From the NCBI GenBank assembly GCA_938014945.1, contig CALLQH010000292.1, forward strand, positions 1 to 35,752: a DNA stretch of 35,752 nt. Reading direction: 5' to 3'. A program made the position numbers and the translations under genes. This document shows positions 23,277 through 31,093 of this stretch, piece after piece. Origin of the DNA: an uncultured bacterium (GTDB taxonomy: Bacteria; Pseudomonadota; Alphaproteobacteria; SP197). The first letter of the stretch is position 1; each line of letters starts with the position of its first letter. The notes beneath the pieces are model-generated. The model did no database searches and was not told where the DNA came from. It worked only from the letters and a program-made list of their open reading frames with translations.

Positions 23277-23281
23277 GGCCG

Positions 23282-23304
23282 TTAATTAACCTGAGGTTAG
23301 TTAA
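23282..23304. promoter_or_regulatory. AT-rich palindrome, likely LysR operator
   Basis: TTAATTAACC-TGA-GGTTAGTTAA: 10-base arms with a single mismatch around a 3-base centre, only five bases upstream of the LysR ATG (23276). It is the most AT-rich short stretch in its surroundings. Position and symmetry suit binding by the adjacent GcvA-like regulator. Confidence 0.6.
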
Positions 23305-23336
23305 GCTGTCAGCCGAAATCAGTTGCGCCGAATGTG

Positions 23337-23357
23337 CCCGGATCGGGACAATCCGGG
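23337..23357. promoter_or_regulatory. Second inverted repeat in LysR/oxygenase divergent region
   Basis: CCCGGAT-N7-ATCCGGG, a perfect 7-base inverted repeat, about 100 bp upstream of the Rieske oxygenase ATG. It could be a regulator site or a leader hairpin of the oxygenase mRNA; nothing decides between them. Confidence 0.3.
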
Positions 23358-23454
23358 CCGACAACCGGGCCGGCATGGCCGCTTCCCGGGGCAGTCACCG
23401 GCCAGCCGGCACGGTGCTGCCGCAACGATCCCGCGAACGAGAAGGAGAGCGCCG

Positions 23455-24606
23455 ATGGCCAACGCCGCGACGATGAAACGCCCCGACGAGCATGTGGTGG
23501 ACCGCGATCCCGAAATCGCCTGGACGCTGCCCGGCCGCCTCTATCACGACCCTGCTGTTCTGGAGGAAGAGAAGCGGACAATCTTCGCCTCGGCCTGGCA
23601 GTACGGCTGTGCCGAGGCCGATGTCGCCCAGCCAGGCGACTACGTCACCATCGACCTGCCGGCCGATTCCGTGTTTGTTGTGCGCGGCCGCGACGGTGTG
23701 CTGCGGGGTTTCTTCAATGTCTGCCAGCACCGCGCCCACCGCCTCTTGGAGGGCAAGGGCAACGTCAAGGCTGTGGTGACCTGTCCCTATCACGCCTGGG
23801 CCTTCGGCCTGGACGGCGCCCTGCGCGCGGCGCGCAACAGCGAAAACGTGAAGGGTTTCGACAAGACCGCCTTCGGCCTCAAGCCGGTGCAGGTGGAGGT
23901 CCATCTCGGCATGGTCTTCGTCAATCCCGACGTGGCCGCGCCCAGCCTGGAGTCCCAGGCCGGCGACATGTTCGCCGACATCGCCGCCCAGCTCCCCTGG
24001 CTGGGTGAGCTGGTGCCCTATACCGAGGACGATCAGGAGGTCGGGTTCACCTTCGAGGAGGACATGGCGTTCAACTGGAAGGTCCTGATCGACAACTGCC
24101 TGGAGTGCTACCACTGCGCTCCGGCCCATCCGGCCTTCTGCGACCTGATCGCCATGGACAGCTACCGCACCACCACCCATGGCCTGTGGTCCTCGGCCAA
24201 GAGCCGGCTCAACAAGCACGAGAACGCCGCCTACAAGGTTTCGCATGACGCGGAGTCGACGCGCGGCGACTTCTGGTTCCTGTGGCCGAACATGACCTTC
24301 GGCACCTTCCCGGGGCAGGCCAACTTCCTGGCCTTCGCCGTGGAGCCGACCGGACCGGAAACGACGACCACGCGCAGCGACTTCTTCCTGCGCCCCGGCG
24401 ATTCCGTGAACGCCGCGCGTTCGAACTACGGCCGCGACGTGCTCTGGCCCGAGGACAAGGCGATCTGCGAAGCCGTGCACCGGGGCCTGAAGTCGCGCGG
24501 CTACGGCCAGGGCCGTTTCATCGTTGATGCCACCCGCAGCGAAATCAGCGAGCACGGCGTGCATCATTTCCATCGCCTCTATGCGCAGGCCATGGGCATC
24601 GCCTGA
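23455..24606 (+). CDS. Rieske non-heme iron oxygenase alpha subunit (GbcA/CntA-like)
   Basis: Ring-hydroxylating-type oxygenase of 383 residues. The Rieske [2Fe-2S] cluster ligands are Cys90-x-His92 (CQHRAH) and Cys110-x-x-His113 (CPYHAW). The mononuclear iron site is in DNCLECYHCAPAHPAF, giving His220 and His225, with Asp334 (WPEDKAICE) as the likely third ligand. Glu217 sits where carnitine and glycine-betaine monooxygenases have the electron-bridging acid. The NWKVLIDNCLECYHC pattern is typical of the GbcA/CntA/choline-monooxygenase branch, so a quaternary-ammonium substrate and N-demethylation or hydroxylation are likely. A GAAGGAGAG ribosome-binding site precedes the ATG; an earlier in-frame start at 23323 is rejected. 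No reductase component is adjacent. A MATE gene follows after 66 bp on the same strand. Confidence 0.9.
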   Translation: MANAATMKRPDEHVVDRDPEIAWTLPGRLYHDPAVLEEEKRTIFASAWQYGCAEADVAQPGDYVTIDLPADSVFVVRGRDGVLRGFFNVCQHRAHRLLEGKGNVKAVVTCPYHAWAFGLDGALRAARNSENVKGFDKTAFGLKPVQVEVHLGMVFVNPDVAAPSLESQAGDMFADIAAQLPWLGELVPYTEDDQEVGFTFEEDMAFNWKVLIDNCLECYHCAPAHPAFCDLIAMDSYRTTTHGLWSSAKSRLNKHENAAYKVSHDAESTRGDFWFLWPNMTFGTFPGQANFLAFAVEPTGPETTTTRSDFFLRPGDSVNAARSNYGRDVLWPEDKAICEAVHRGLKSRGYGQGRFIVDATRSEISEHGVHHFHRLYAQAMGIA

Positions 24607-24672
24607 CGCATTGCGGTTGCCCGATTCCCCCGGCTCTGCCACAACGCCTGCCCTTGTGAGCAGTCCGGTGGG

Positions 24673-26070
24673 ATGGCCGGTCGAACCATGGCAACGACAT
24701 CGACGGCAGACTGGCGGCGGGAAACCGGACGCACGCTGAAGCTCGCCCTGCCCATGGTCGGCGCCTATGTCGCCGAACTGGGCATGTGGTGGACCGATCA
24801 GGCCATCGTCGGCCGCCTGGGCGCCGACGAACTGGCAGCGGCGGGCCTTGCCGGCAGCGTCATGTTCCAGGGCCTGATGATCTCCATGGGCCTGCTCTCC
24901 ATCGTCGCGGTGCTGGTCGGCAACGCCTTCGGCGCCGGGCGGCCCGAAGCGGTCGCCGGGGCGGTGCGCCAGGGGCTCCACGTTGCCACCCTCCTGGCGC
25001 TGGCGGTGATGCTCTTCACCTGGTTCGTGCCGAACATGCTGGCCCTGGCCGAGCAGCCCCAGGCCATCGTGGAACTTGGCGGCATCTATGTCCGCGCCTT
25101 CCTCTTCGGCATCGCGCCCATGCTCTATTTCATGGTGCTGCGCAGCTTCGTCGCCGGTGTCTCGCGCCCGCTCGTCGTCACCCTCATCACGGTGGCGGCG
25201 ATCCCGCTGAACCTCGGCATCAATGTCGTGTTCGTCTTCGGCGGCACGCTCGAATTCGCCGGGCTGACGCTGACCATGCCCGCCATGGGCATCGCCGGCG
25301 CCGCCTGGGGTTCGACCCTGGTCAACTGGCTGATGCTGGCGGCGCTGGTCGCCGACACGCTGTGGATGCCCGCGGCGCGGCGCTATCGCGTCTTCGCCAA
25401 CCTGCTGCGCCACGACCGCGAGGAATGGCGCACCATCTGGCGGCTGGGCATCCCGGTCGGCCTGCTGACCTTCGTCGAGGGCGCGATGTTCGTGGCGGTC
25501 AGCCTGCTCGCGGGCCTCATCGGCATCGCCACCCTGGCGGCCAACCAGATCACCGGCAACATCCTGGGCCTCACCGCCATGATCTCCATCGGCATCGGCG
25601 AGGCTGCCGCCGTGCGCGTCGCCCAGGAAGTCGGCGCCGGCAGGCGCACGGGCGCGCGTGTCGCGGGATTCGTCGCCATGGGCCTCGGCATTGCCGTCGC
25701 CCTGGCGCTGGCCGCTCCCCTGCTGGTGGCGCCGGACCTGCTGGCGGCGATGTTCCTCGACATCGACGATCCTGCCAACGACGAGACCCTGCGCGTGGTC
25801 GCGCTGCTCTGTGCGGTGGCCTCGCTCTTCCTGGTCTTCGACTGCCTGCAGATCATCGCCGCGCGCGCCCTGCGCGGGCTCCACGACACGGTGATGCCGG
25901 CCTGGATCTCGGTGATCGGCTACTGGGTGCTGGGCGTGCCTCTTGCGGCCCTGCTTGCCTTCAGCCTGGGCCTGGACGGCGCGGGGCTGTGGCTGGGGAT
26001 GGCCGCGGGTCTTGCCCTGGCGGCGGTCTGGCTGTGCCTGCGCTTCGCGCGCCTGGCGGCGCGCGCCTGA
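24673..26070 (+). CDS. MATE-family efflux transporter
   Basis: Multidrug and toxic-compound extrusion protein of 465 residues with twelve hydrophobic helices in two homologous halves. It is NorM-like, coupled to Na+ or H+. Typical stretches are LALPMVGAYVAELGMWWTDQAIVGRLGADELAAAGLAGS, IGIGEAAAVRVAQEVGAGR in the second half, and ALRGLHDTVMPAWISVIGYWVLGVPLA. The exported compound is not known. A second in-frame ATG at 24688 is possible; neither has a strong ribosome-binding site. It follows the Rieske oxygenase gene and may be co-transcribed. Its TGA is immediately followed by the CTA that is the stop of the convergent HdeD gene, so there is no room for a terminator between them. Confidence 0.93.
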   Translation: MAGRTMATTSTADWRRETGRTLKLALPMVGAYVAELGMWWTDQAIVGRLGADELAAAGLAGSVMFQGLMISMGLLSIVAVLVGNAFGAGRPEAVAGAVRQGLHVATLLALAVMLFTWFVPNMLALAEQPQAIVELGGIYVRAFLFGIAPMLYFMVLRSFVAGVSRPLVVTLITVAAIPLNLGINVVFVFGGTLEFAGLTLTMPAMGIAGAAWGSTLVNWLMLAALVADTLWMPAARRYRVFANLLRHDREEWRTIWRLGIPVGLLTFVEGAMFVAVSLLAGLIGIATLAANQITGNILGLTAMISIGIGEAAAVRVAQEVGAGRRTGARVAGFVAMGLGIAVALALAAPLLVAPDLLAAMFLDIDDPANDETLRVVALLCAVASLFLVFDCLQIIAARALRGLHDTVMPAWISVIGYWVLGVPLAALLAFSLGLDGAGLWLGMAAGLALAAVWLCLRFARLAARA

Positions 26071-26613
26071 CTAGCCCGCGCGCTTGAGGCCAGCCGCCAG
26101 CATCACCGCGGTCCATCCGGGGAACAGCAGGCTGATGCCGACCAGCAGGCCGATGGCCCACAGCGCCGTGCCCGGCAGGCCCGACCACAGCAGGGCGCCC
26201 AGCACGATATCGACCAGGCCGCTCACCAGCATCCAGACCCAGCCGTTCCTGGGGCGCATGCTGAAGGCGCCGATGGTCTTCATCACGCCTTCGGCCAGGA
26301 ACAGGGCGATGACGACCACGGTCAGCGTCAGCACGCCTTCCATGGGATTGACCAGCAGCAGCACGCCCGCGACCAGGGCCAGGATCGCAGCCAGGATGTG
26401 CCAGAGGTGGGAACCGGCATCGCCGCCCGACAGGCAGCGCCACAGACGGATCGCACCACCGACCAGCAACAGGACGCCCACCAGGGTCGTCACCGCCAGG
26501 GAAAAGATCCCGGGCACGATCACGGCGATGCTGCCCAGAACGATGAGCGCGATGCCCTCCCACATCAGTGTGGAGGCTACCTTCTGCTTGTCGATGCCGG
26601 TCTGGTCGGTCAT
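26071..26613 (-). CDS. HdeD-family membrane protein
   Basis: Integral membrane protein of 180 residues with six hydrophobic helices, arranged as three repeats with short loops (LMWEGIALIVLGSIAVIVPGIFSLAVTTLVGVLLLVGGAIRLW; HILAAILALVAGVLLLVNPMEGVLTLTVVVIALFLAEGVMKTIGAF; GWVWMLVSGLVDIVLGALLWSGLPG). This is the HdeD/DUF308 pattern; E. coli HdeD is linked to acid resistance. The start at 26613 (MTDQTGIDKQK) is chosen because the longer frame upstream runs through the SDR gene in another phase. It is the last gene of the minus-strand stress/signalling run, 50 bp after the SDR, and abuts the MATE stop. Confidence 0.9.
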   Translation of the reverse strand: MTDQTGIDKQKVASTLMWEGIALIVLGSIAVIVPGIFSLAVTTLVGVLLLVGGAIRLWRCLSGGDAGSHLWHILAAILALVAGVLLLVNPMEGVLTLTVVVIALFLAEGVMKTIGAFSMRPRNGWVWMLVSGLVDIVLGALLWSGLPGTALWAIGLLVGISLLFPGWTAVMLAAGLKRAG

Positions 26614-26663
26614 GTCGTCTCTCCCCCTGCTGGATGCGGCGGCGTCCCTGCCGCGCGTGTCCA

Positions 26664-27407
26664 TCATATCAGATGCTGGCCGCCGGTGATCATGATCTCG
26701 GTGCCGCTGACGTAGGCCGCGTCCGGCCCGCACAGATAGAAGACCGCGCCTGCGACGTCCTGGGGCAGGCCCATGTGGCCCATGGGGATGCGCGGCACCA
26801 GGTCCTCGTATTCGGGCGAAAGCATCGCGGTCTCGATCTCGCCGGGGCAGACCGCGTTCACGCGCACGTCGAGATGGGCGAACTCCACGGCCATCTCGCG
26901 GGTCAGCGCCGAGAGTGCTGCCTTCGAGCAGGCATAGGCGCTTCCCGCAAAGGGATGGACGCGGTGGCCGGCGATGGAGGTGACGTTGACGATGGCGCCC
27001 TGGCCGCGGTGCAGCGCGGCGGCGAAGCCGCGCGCCAGCAGCAGCGGCGCGAAGAAGTTGAGCTCGAAGACCTCGCGCCAGTGGTCGAGGCTGCCGTTGA
27101 GCGTGCCCAGCCGTTCCTTGAAGCTCGTCTTGGGCGAGACGCCGGCATTGTTGACCAGGGCGTGGACCGGCCCCGTGCCGATCGTCTCGTTGGCCTGCTC
27201 GATGAAGGCGGCGATGGCCTTGCTGTCGGAAAGGTCGGTCGGGATGTGGCGGTGGGCCATCGGCCCGACCTTGCATTCGGCCGGGATGTCCTCGCGCGAG
27301 CAGGAGATCACGCGCCAGCCCGCGCGTGCGAAGCGGATCACCGTCTGGTGGCCGATGCCGCGGCTGGCGCCGGTGATGACCACGGTGCGTGTGCTCTCGT
27401 TCGTCAT
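26664..27407 (-). CDS. Short-chain dehydrogenase/reductase, translationally coupled to GNAT gene
   Basis: Classical SDR of 247 residues. Motifs: ITGASRGIGH (11-20), NNAG (86-89), catalytic Ser144, Tyr158 and Lys162 (YACSK), and the PGEIETAML stretch after the active site. The cofactor loop ISCSRED ends strand 2 with Arg and Glu, so NADP(H) is possible. The specific substrate is not evident. I take ATG 27407 as the start because it overlaps the GNAT stop as ATGA; an in-frame ATG four codons upstream (27419) is a weaker alternative. It lies between GNAT and HdeD genes in a tightly packed operon. Confidence 0.9.
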   Translation of the reverse strand: MTNESTRTVVITGASRGIGHQTVIRFARAGWRVISCSREDIPAECKVGPMAHRHIPTDLSDSKAIAAFIEQANETIGTGPVHALVNNAGVSPKTSFKERLGTLNGSLDHWREVFELNFFAPLLLARGFAAALHRGQGAIVNVTSIAGHRVHPFAGSAYACSKAALSALTREMAVEFAHLDVRVNAVCPGEIETAMLSPEYEDLVPRIPMGHMGLPQDVAGAVFYLCGPDAAYVSGTEIMITGGQHLI

Positions 27408-27853
27408 TGGGGATCCCATCGGTAGGCGATATCGGCCTCCTGTTCCTGTTCGCTGAAGCCGCGGCCGGTTTCGACCAGGCCGTGCTTCTCGTAGAAGGCG
27501 CGGGCGGCAAGGTTCTTCTGGAAGGTATAGAGCCGGAAGCCCGCGGGCCGAAGCCTCTTGATGTCGTCGAGCAGCAGACCGCCCACGCCCTTGCCCTGCC
27601 AGGCAGGCCGGACGAAGAGCTGATCGACCAGATCGCCCTCCAGGCAGGCAAAGCCCATGGCCTCGCCCTCGCTTTCGGCGATGCGCACGGCATCCCAGCC
27701 CGACAGGCTGCGCCCGATAAAATCGTCAAAGCTCTCGTCGCTGTGGGTCCAGGCCATGAAGTTATAGGCCTGCCGTGTCGCGCTGCGCAGGATGTCGGCC
27801 AGCGCCGCCACGTCCTGCGCGGTGGCGTCGCGCAGCATTATGCGCTGCCTCAT
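27404..27853 (-). CDS. GNAT-family N-acetyltransferase
   Basis: Acetyl-CoA-dependent acetyltransferase of 149 residues. The N-terminus RDATAQDVAALADIL is the usual beta1-alpha1 entry. Motif A is VDQLFVRPAWQGKGVGGLLLDDIKR, with the pyrophosphate-binding Q-x-x-G-x-G at residues 86-91. The C-terminal FYEKHGLVETGRG is the typical beta6-alpha4 ending. The FMAWTHSDESFDDFI segment resembles the YjaB/RimI-like group acting on small molecules or protein N-termini; the substrate is unknown. Its ATG overlaps the HD-GYP stop and its TGA overlaps the SDR start, both as ATGA, so its translation is probably coupled on both sides. Confidence 0.9.
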   Translation of the reverse strand: MRQRIMLRDATAQDVAALADILRSATRQAYNFMAWTHSDESFDDFIGRSLSGWDAVRIAESEGEAMGFACLEGDLVDQLFVRPAWQGKGVGGLLLDDIKRLRPAGFRLYTFQKNLAARAFYEKHGLVETGRGFSEQEQEADIAYRWDPQ

Positions 27854-30039
27854 TCCTGCGTGCGGCCGAGAACGGCGTCGACGTCGACCTCATCGATCTG
27901 CTCGGGATTGAGAAAGCGCCTGGCGTATTCGAGATACACACCCGATTCGATGAACAGATCGAACAGGTCCGGGTCGATGTGGTTGTCCTTCTTCATGAAG
28001 GTCATGATCCGGACCGATTCCGACAGCGTCTTGGGCTGCTTGTAGGGGCGGTCGGCGGCGGTCAGCGCCTCGAAGATGTCGGCAATCGCCATGATGCGCG
28101 CGGGCACCGACATCTGCTCGCGCTTCAGTCCGCGGGGATAGCCGGTGCCGTCCATCTTCTCGTGGTGCAGGCCCGCGAATTCCGGCACGCGGCGCAGCGA
28201 CTTGGGGAAGGGGAGCTGCTCCAGCATCTCGATGGTGATCTCCATGTGGTCGGTGATCACCTTGCGCTCCTCGGGGGTCAGCGTGCCGCGGTCGATGCAC
28301 AGGTTGTGCACCTCCTCGCTTGACAGCAGCGGTGTCGCCCGGCCTCCGGCGTCGCGCCAGGTGCGGCCGGCGATCTTCTTCACGCGCTCCTTCTTCTCGG
28401 GCGCCATGAACTCGCCGCCGATGTTGGCAAGCTGGAGAAAGGCCAGGTCGTCGTCGAGTTCGGCCACCAGGGTGCGCCAATCCTTTTCCAGCGCCGCGCG
28501 GTCCGCACCTTCCTCCATGCAGGCGCGCAGGAAGTCGATCTCCGCATCCCTCTTGGCCGCGGCAAAGCGCGTTTCGACCTCCGTGATGCGGTCGTGGATG
28601 GTCTCCAGCTTGGTCGCCTTGTCCATGACGTGTTCGGGGGTCGTCACCTTGCCGATGTCATGGAGCCAGCCCGCGACATGCAGGGCGAATTTCTGGTCCT
28701 CGGTGAGGTCGAAGGTGCGCAGCGGGCCCTGGTTGGCCTGGCAGGCCGCTTCGGCCAGCATCTCGGTGAGGGCGGGCACCCGCGTGCAGTGTCCGCCCGT
28801 ATAGGGCGACTTGCGGTCGATGGCGTCGGCCATGACCCGCATCAGGGATTCGAACAGGCTGCGCTGTGCCTCGAGCAGCAGGCCGTTGTCGAGCGACACC
28901 GCCGCCTGGGAAGCCAGCGCCTCCACGTCCTGCTGCAGCGTCGGATCGAAAGGCACCACGTTGCCTTCCTCGTCGCGGGCGTTGATCAGCTGCAGCACGC
29001 CGATCACCTCGTCCTTGCGGTCCTTCAACGGCACCGTCAGGAACGAGGTGGAGCGGTAGCTGTTCATCTCGTCGAAGCGGCGCGTGCCCGAGAAGTCGAA
29101 ACCCTCGGCGTTGTAGGCGTCGGCGATGTTGACGGTGTTGCCGGTCAGCGCGGCATAGCTGGCGACGTTCTTGCGGTTTGGCTCGCCGGTCTCGGGATCA
29201 TAGAGAGGCAGGCGGGGGAGGGTGATCTCCTTGCCCGAACTGCCGCCCATGGCGATGCCGAGGGTGTCGTTGCGCAGGATGGCAAAGCGCAGCATCTCGC
29301 GGGCGCTGCGGCGGTCGATGCCGCTGCGGCGGTCGCTGCCGCTGCGCCGTTCCGGTGTGCCCGCCGGCGGACCCAGGGATTGCCGGCGCCGGTCGCCCAG
29401 GCGGCGGTCGCCGCCGGTGCGGCGGTCGATGCGCTTGCCGTCGACCATCACGCTCTCGCCCGGCTCCTCGATCTTCAGATAGATCGTGCCGCCATCGGCC
29501 CGCGTCAGTTCCTTGGCCTCCAGCATGATCATCTCGATCAGGGTATCGAGGTGCTTCTCGCCGGTCAGGGCGACGCCGATCTCGTTCATCCGGCGCATGC
29601 GCTGACGGCTGTCGCGCAGTTCGCGCTCGCGGCTGTAGAGGTCCGTGATGTCGTTGTAGACCGCGATCAGCCCGCCGTCGCAGGCGGAGACCCGCACACG
29701 CAGAACCTGCCCTCCGGTAAGGGCCTGATCGAAGCTGTTGCCGTCGCTGTGGGCGGCCATCATGCGCCGGTGCCAGACCTCGGGCTGTTCCCCGCCCAGA
29801 TCGACGACACCATCCTCGAGAAGGCCGCTCAGAACGGCGGCAAGAGGCGTGCCTTGCGACAGGCCAACACCATGGCTGGCAAGCAGCTCGACGGCCGGCC
29901 GATTGAGTGCGGAGACACACTTGTCCTGATCGAACAGCACCACCGCGCTGGGCAGATGGTCGAATGCCGCGGCAATCAGCGATCCGGTATCACCACGATC
30001 GGTTGCTGCACCGACCTGGCTGACTGGGTCTTTCTGCAC
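27850..30039 (-). CDS. PAS-GAF-HD-GYP protein (putative cyclic-di-GMP phosphodiesterase)
   Basis: Cytoplasmic signalling protein of 729 residues. A PAS-like domain (about 20-135; AFDHLPSAVVLFDQD, ending in VYNDITDL) is followed by a short coiled-coil and a GAF domain (about 150-395; VGVALTGEKHLDTLIEM to LASQAAVSLDNGLLLEAQ), then an HD-GYP domain. HD is in WLHDIGK (near 458) and the GYP signature is HHEKMDGTGYP (near 626), both intact, so hydrolysis of cyclic di-GMP is expected. Two oddities: the GAF domain carries an Arg/Asp-rich insert of repeated GxDRR units at about 204-246, and HD and GYP motifs are about 168 residues apart, roughly 100 more than usual. It is upstream of GNAT with an ATGA overlap; a 119-bp gap with a hairpin separates it from the usp gene. 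Confidence 0.92.
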   Translation of the reverse strand: MQKDPVSQVGAATDRGDTGSLIAAAFDHLPSAVVLFDQDKCVSALNRPAVELLASHGVGLSQGTPLAAVLSGLLEDGVVDLGGEQPEVWHRRMMAAHSDGNSFDQALTGGQVLRVRVSACDGGLIAVYNDITDLYSRERELRDSRQRMRRMNEIGVALTGEKHLDTLIEMIMLEAKELTRADGGTIYLKIEEPGESVMVDGKRIDRRTGGDRRLGDRRRQSLGPPAGTPERRSGSDRRSGIDRRSAREMLRFAILRNDTLGIAMGGSSGKEITLPRLPLYDPETGEPNRKNVASYAALTGNTVNIADAYNAEGFDFSGTRRFDEMNSYRSTSFLTVPLKDRKDEVIGVLQLINARDEEGNVVPFDPTLQQDVEALASQAAVSLDNGLLLEAQRSLFESLMRVMADAIDRKSPYTGGHCTRVPALTEMLAEAACQANQGPLRTFDLTEDQKFALHVAGWLHDIGKVTTPEHVMDKATKLETIHDRITEVETRFAAAKRDAEIDFLRACMEEGADRAALEKDWRTLVAELDDDLAFLQLANIGGEFMAPEKKERVKKIAGRTWRDAGGRATPLLSSEEVHNLCIDRGTLTPEERKVITDHMEITIEMLEQLPFPKSLRRVPEFAGLHHEKMDGTGYPRGLKREQMSVPARIMAIADIFEALTAADRPYKQPKTLSESVRIMTFMKKDNHIDPDLFDLFIESGVYLEYARRFLNPEQIDEVDVDAVLGRTQE

Positions 30040-30111
30040 GAACTGTCATCCCGCTGCATCGGCGTCGGTTGCCGCCAGCCGGTTTCCCCGACCGTGCCAA
30101 ATCGTACCGCC

Positions 30112-30128
30112 TGTCCCGAAGCGGGACA
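30112..30128. other. Hairpin between usp and HD-GYP genes
   Basis: TGTCCCG-AAG-CGGGACA, a perfect 7-base inverted repeat about 30 bp after the usp stop and 73 bp before the HD-GYP ATG. There is no T-run on the minus strand, so it is either a weak attenuator that lowers read-through into the HD-GYP operon or a regulator site. Confidence 0.4.
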
Positions 30129-30158
30129 AGCGACTCGTTGCCGAGGGGGTGACAGCCG

Positions 30159-31022
30159 TCAATGGGTGAACAGAACGGGCAAATCTGCGTGATTCAGCAT
30201 GAAGCGCGTGGCGCCGCCCAGGATCAGCTGGCGCAGCTTGCCCTGGCTGAAGGCGCCCATGACGATGAACGCGGCCTTTTCCTGATGGGCGATCTCGAGC
30301 AGGGCGTCGCCGATGTTGGTCCAGTTGCTGGGCAGGTTGTGGACGTGGCAGTGGATGCCGTGGAGCGCCAGATAGGCCGCCAGGGATTCGGGGCCGGGGC
30401 CGCGCATGGAGCCTTCCTCCGGCGCCATGATGGCGACGTCCTTGGCCTGCATCAGCAGGGGCATGGCGCGGTGGACGGCTCGCGCCGCCTCGGCGCTGCC
30501 GTTCCATGCGATGGCGGCGTTGCCCGAAAGGTCCGTGATCGAGCCCGACGGCACCAGCAGCAGGCCGCTACCCGATTCCATCAGCACCGATTCGGCCACG
30601 ACCTCTTCCTTGGCATCGCCATCTGCCGTGGGGCGGGCGGCGATCACCAGGTCGCACATGCGGCCGCGCTCGGCGATGACCTCGTCCTCGCGTCCCTCGT
30701 CGACGCGGAAGGTGACCGAAAGCTGGCCCGCAACCGGATGGCTGGTGATCGGCACATCGTGGCGCCCGGCCACGGCATGGAGGTCGTCCTCGGCGCGGTG
30801 GGCGCGGCGGTCGATGTCCTGCTCGGCGGTGGCGATGATCTCCTCGATCACCGCGCCGGTCATGCCCTCGGTCATGAAGGCCACGGCATCGCGCGGATTG
30901 CGCCGCACATTGATGGCCTCGACATGGGCATTGAAGCGTTTGGCGAGCAGGAATGCGGTTTCCAGTGCGGCACGCCCCTCCGCAGTACCGCTGGCTGCAA
31001 CCAGAATCTTGGCGATGGTCAT
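30159..31022 (-). CDS. Tandem universal stress protein (UspA-type, two domains)
   Basis: Protein of 287 residues made of two universal-stress-protein domains. The first (1-150) begins MTIAKILVAASGTAEGRAALETAFLLAKRFNAHVEAINV. The second (about 165-287) begins NAAIAWNGSAEAARAVHRAMPLLMQAKDVAIM and ends with the ATP-binding-type loop MGAFSQGKLRQLILGGATRFML and the usual NHADLPVLFTH. The first domain lacks a clear G-x2-G-x9-G loop, so only the second probably binds nucleotide. Tandem Usp proteins act in general stress survival; the specific signal is unknown. The gene lies 71 bp after the kinase-fusion gene on the same strand. Confidence 0.92.
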   Translation of the reverse strand: MTIAKILVAASGTAEGRAALETAFLLAKRFNAHVEAINVRRNPRDAVAFMTEGMTGAVIEEIIATAEQDIDRRAHRAEDDLHAVAGRHDVPITSHPVAGQLSVTFRVDEGREDEVIAERGRMCDLVIAARPTADGDAKEEVVAESVLMESGSGLLLVPSGSITDLSGNAAIAWNGSAEAARAVHRAMPLLMQAKDVAIMAPEEGSMRGPGPESLAAYLALHGIHCHVHNLPSNWTNIGDALLEIAHQEKAAFIVMGAFSQGKLRQLILGGATRFMLNHADLPVLFTH

Positions 31023-31093
31023 ATCGGTCTCCCCAGGGTGTTCTGCTTTTTACCGATGTTACGCAGCTTGCGGGCTCTGCGCCATGAAACGCT

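Noticed and set aside
23395..25884. An 829-residue open frame on the minus strand
   Set aside because: Antisense shadow of the Rieske oxygenase and MATE genes; composition is Gly/Asp/His/Arg-rich with no recognisable fold.
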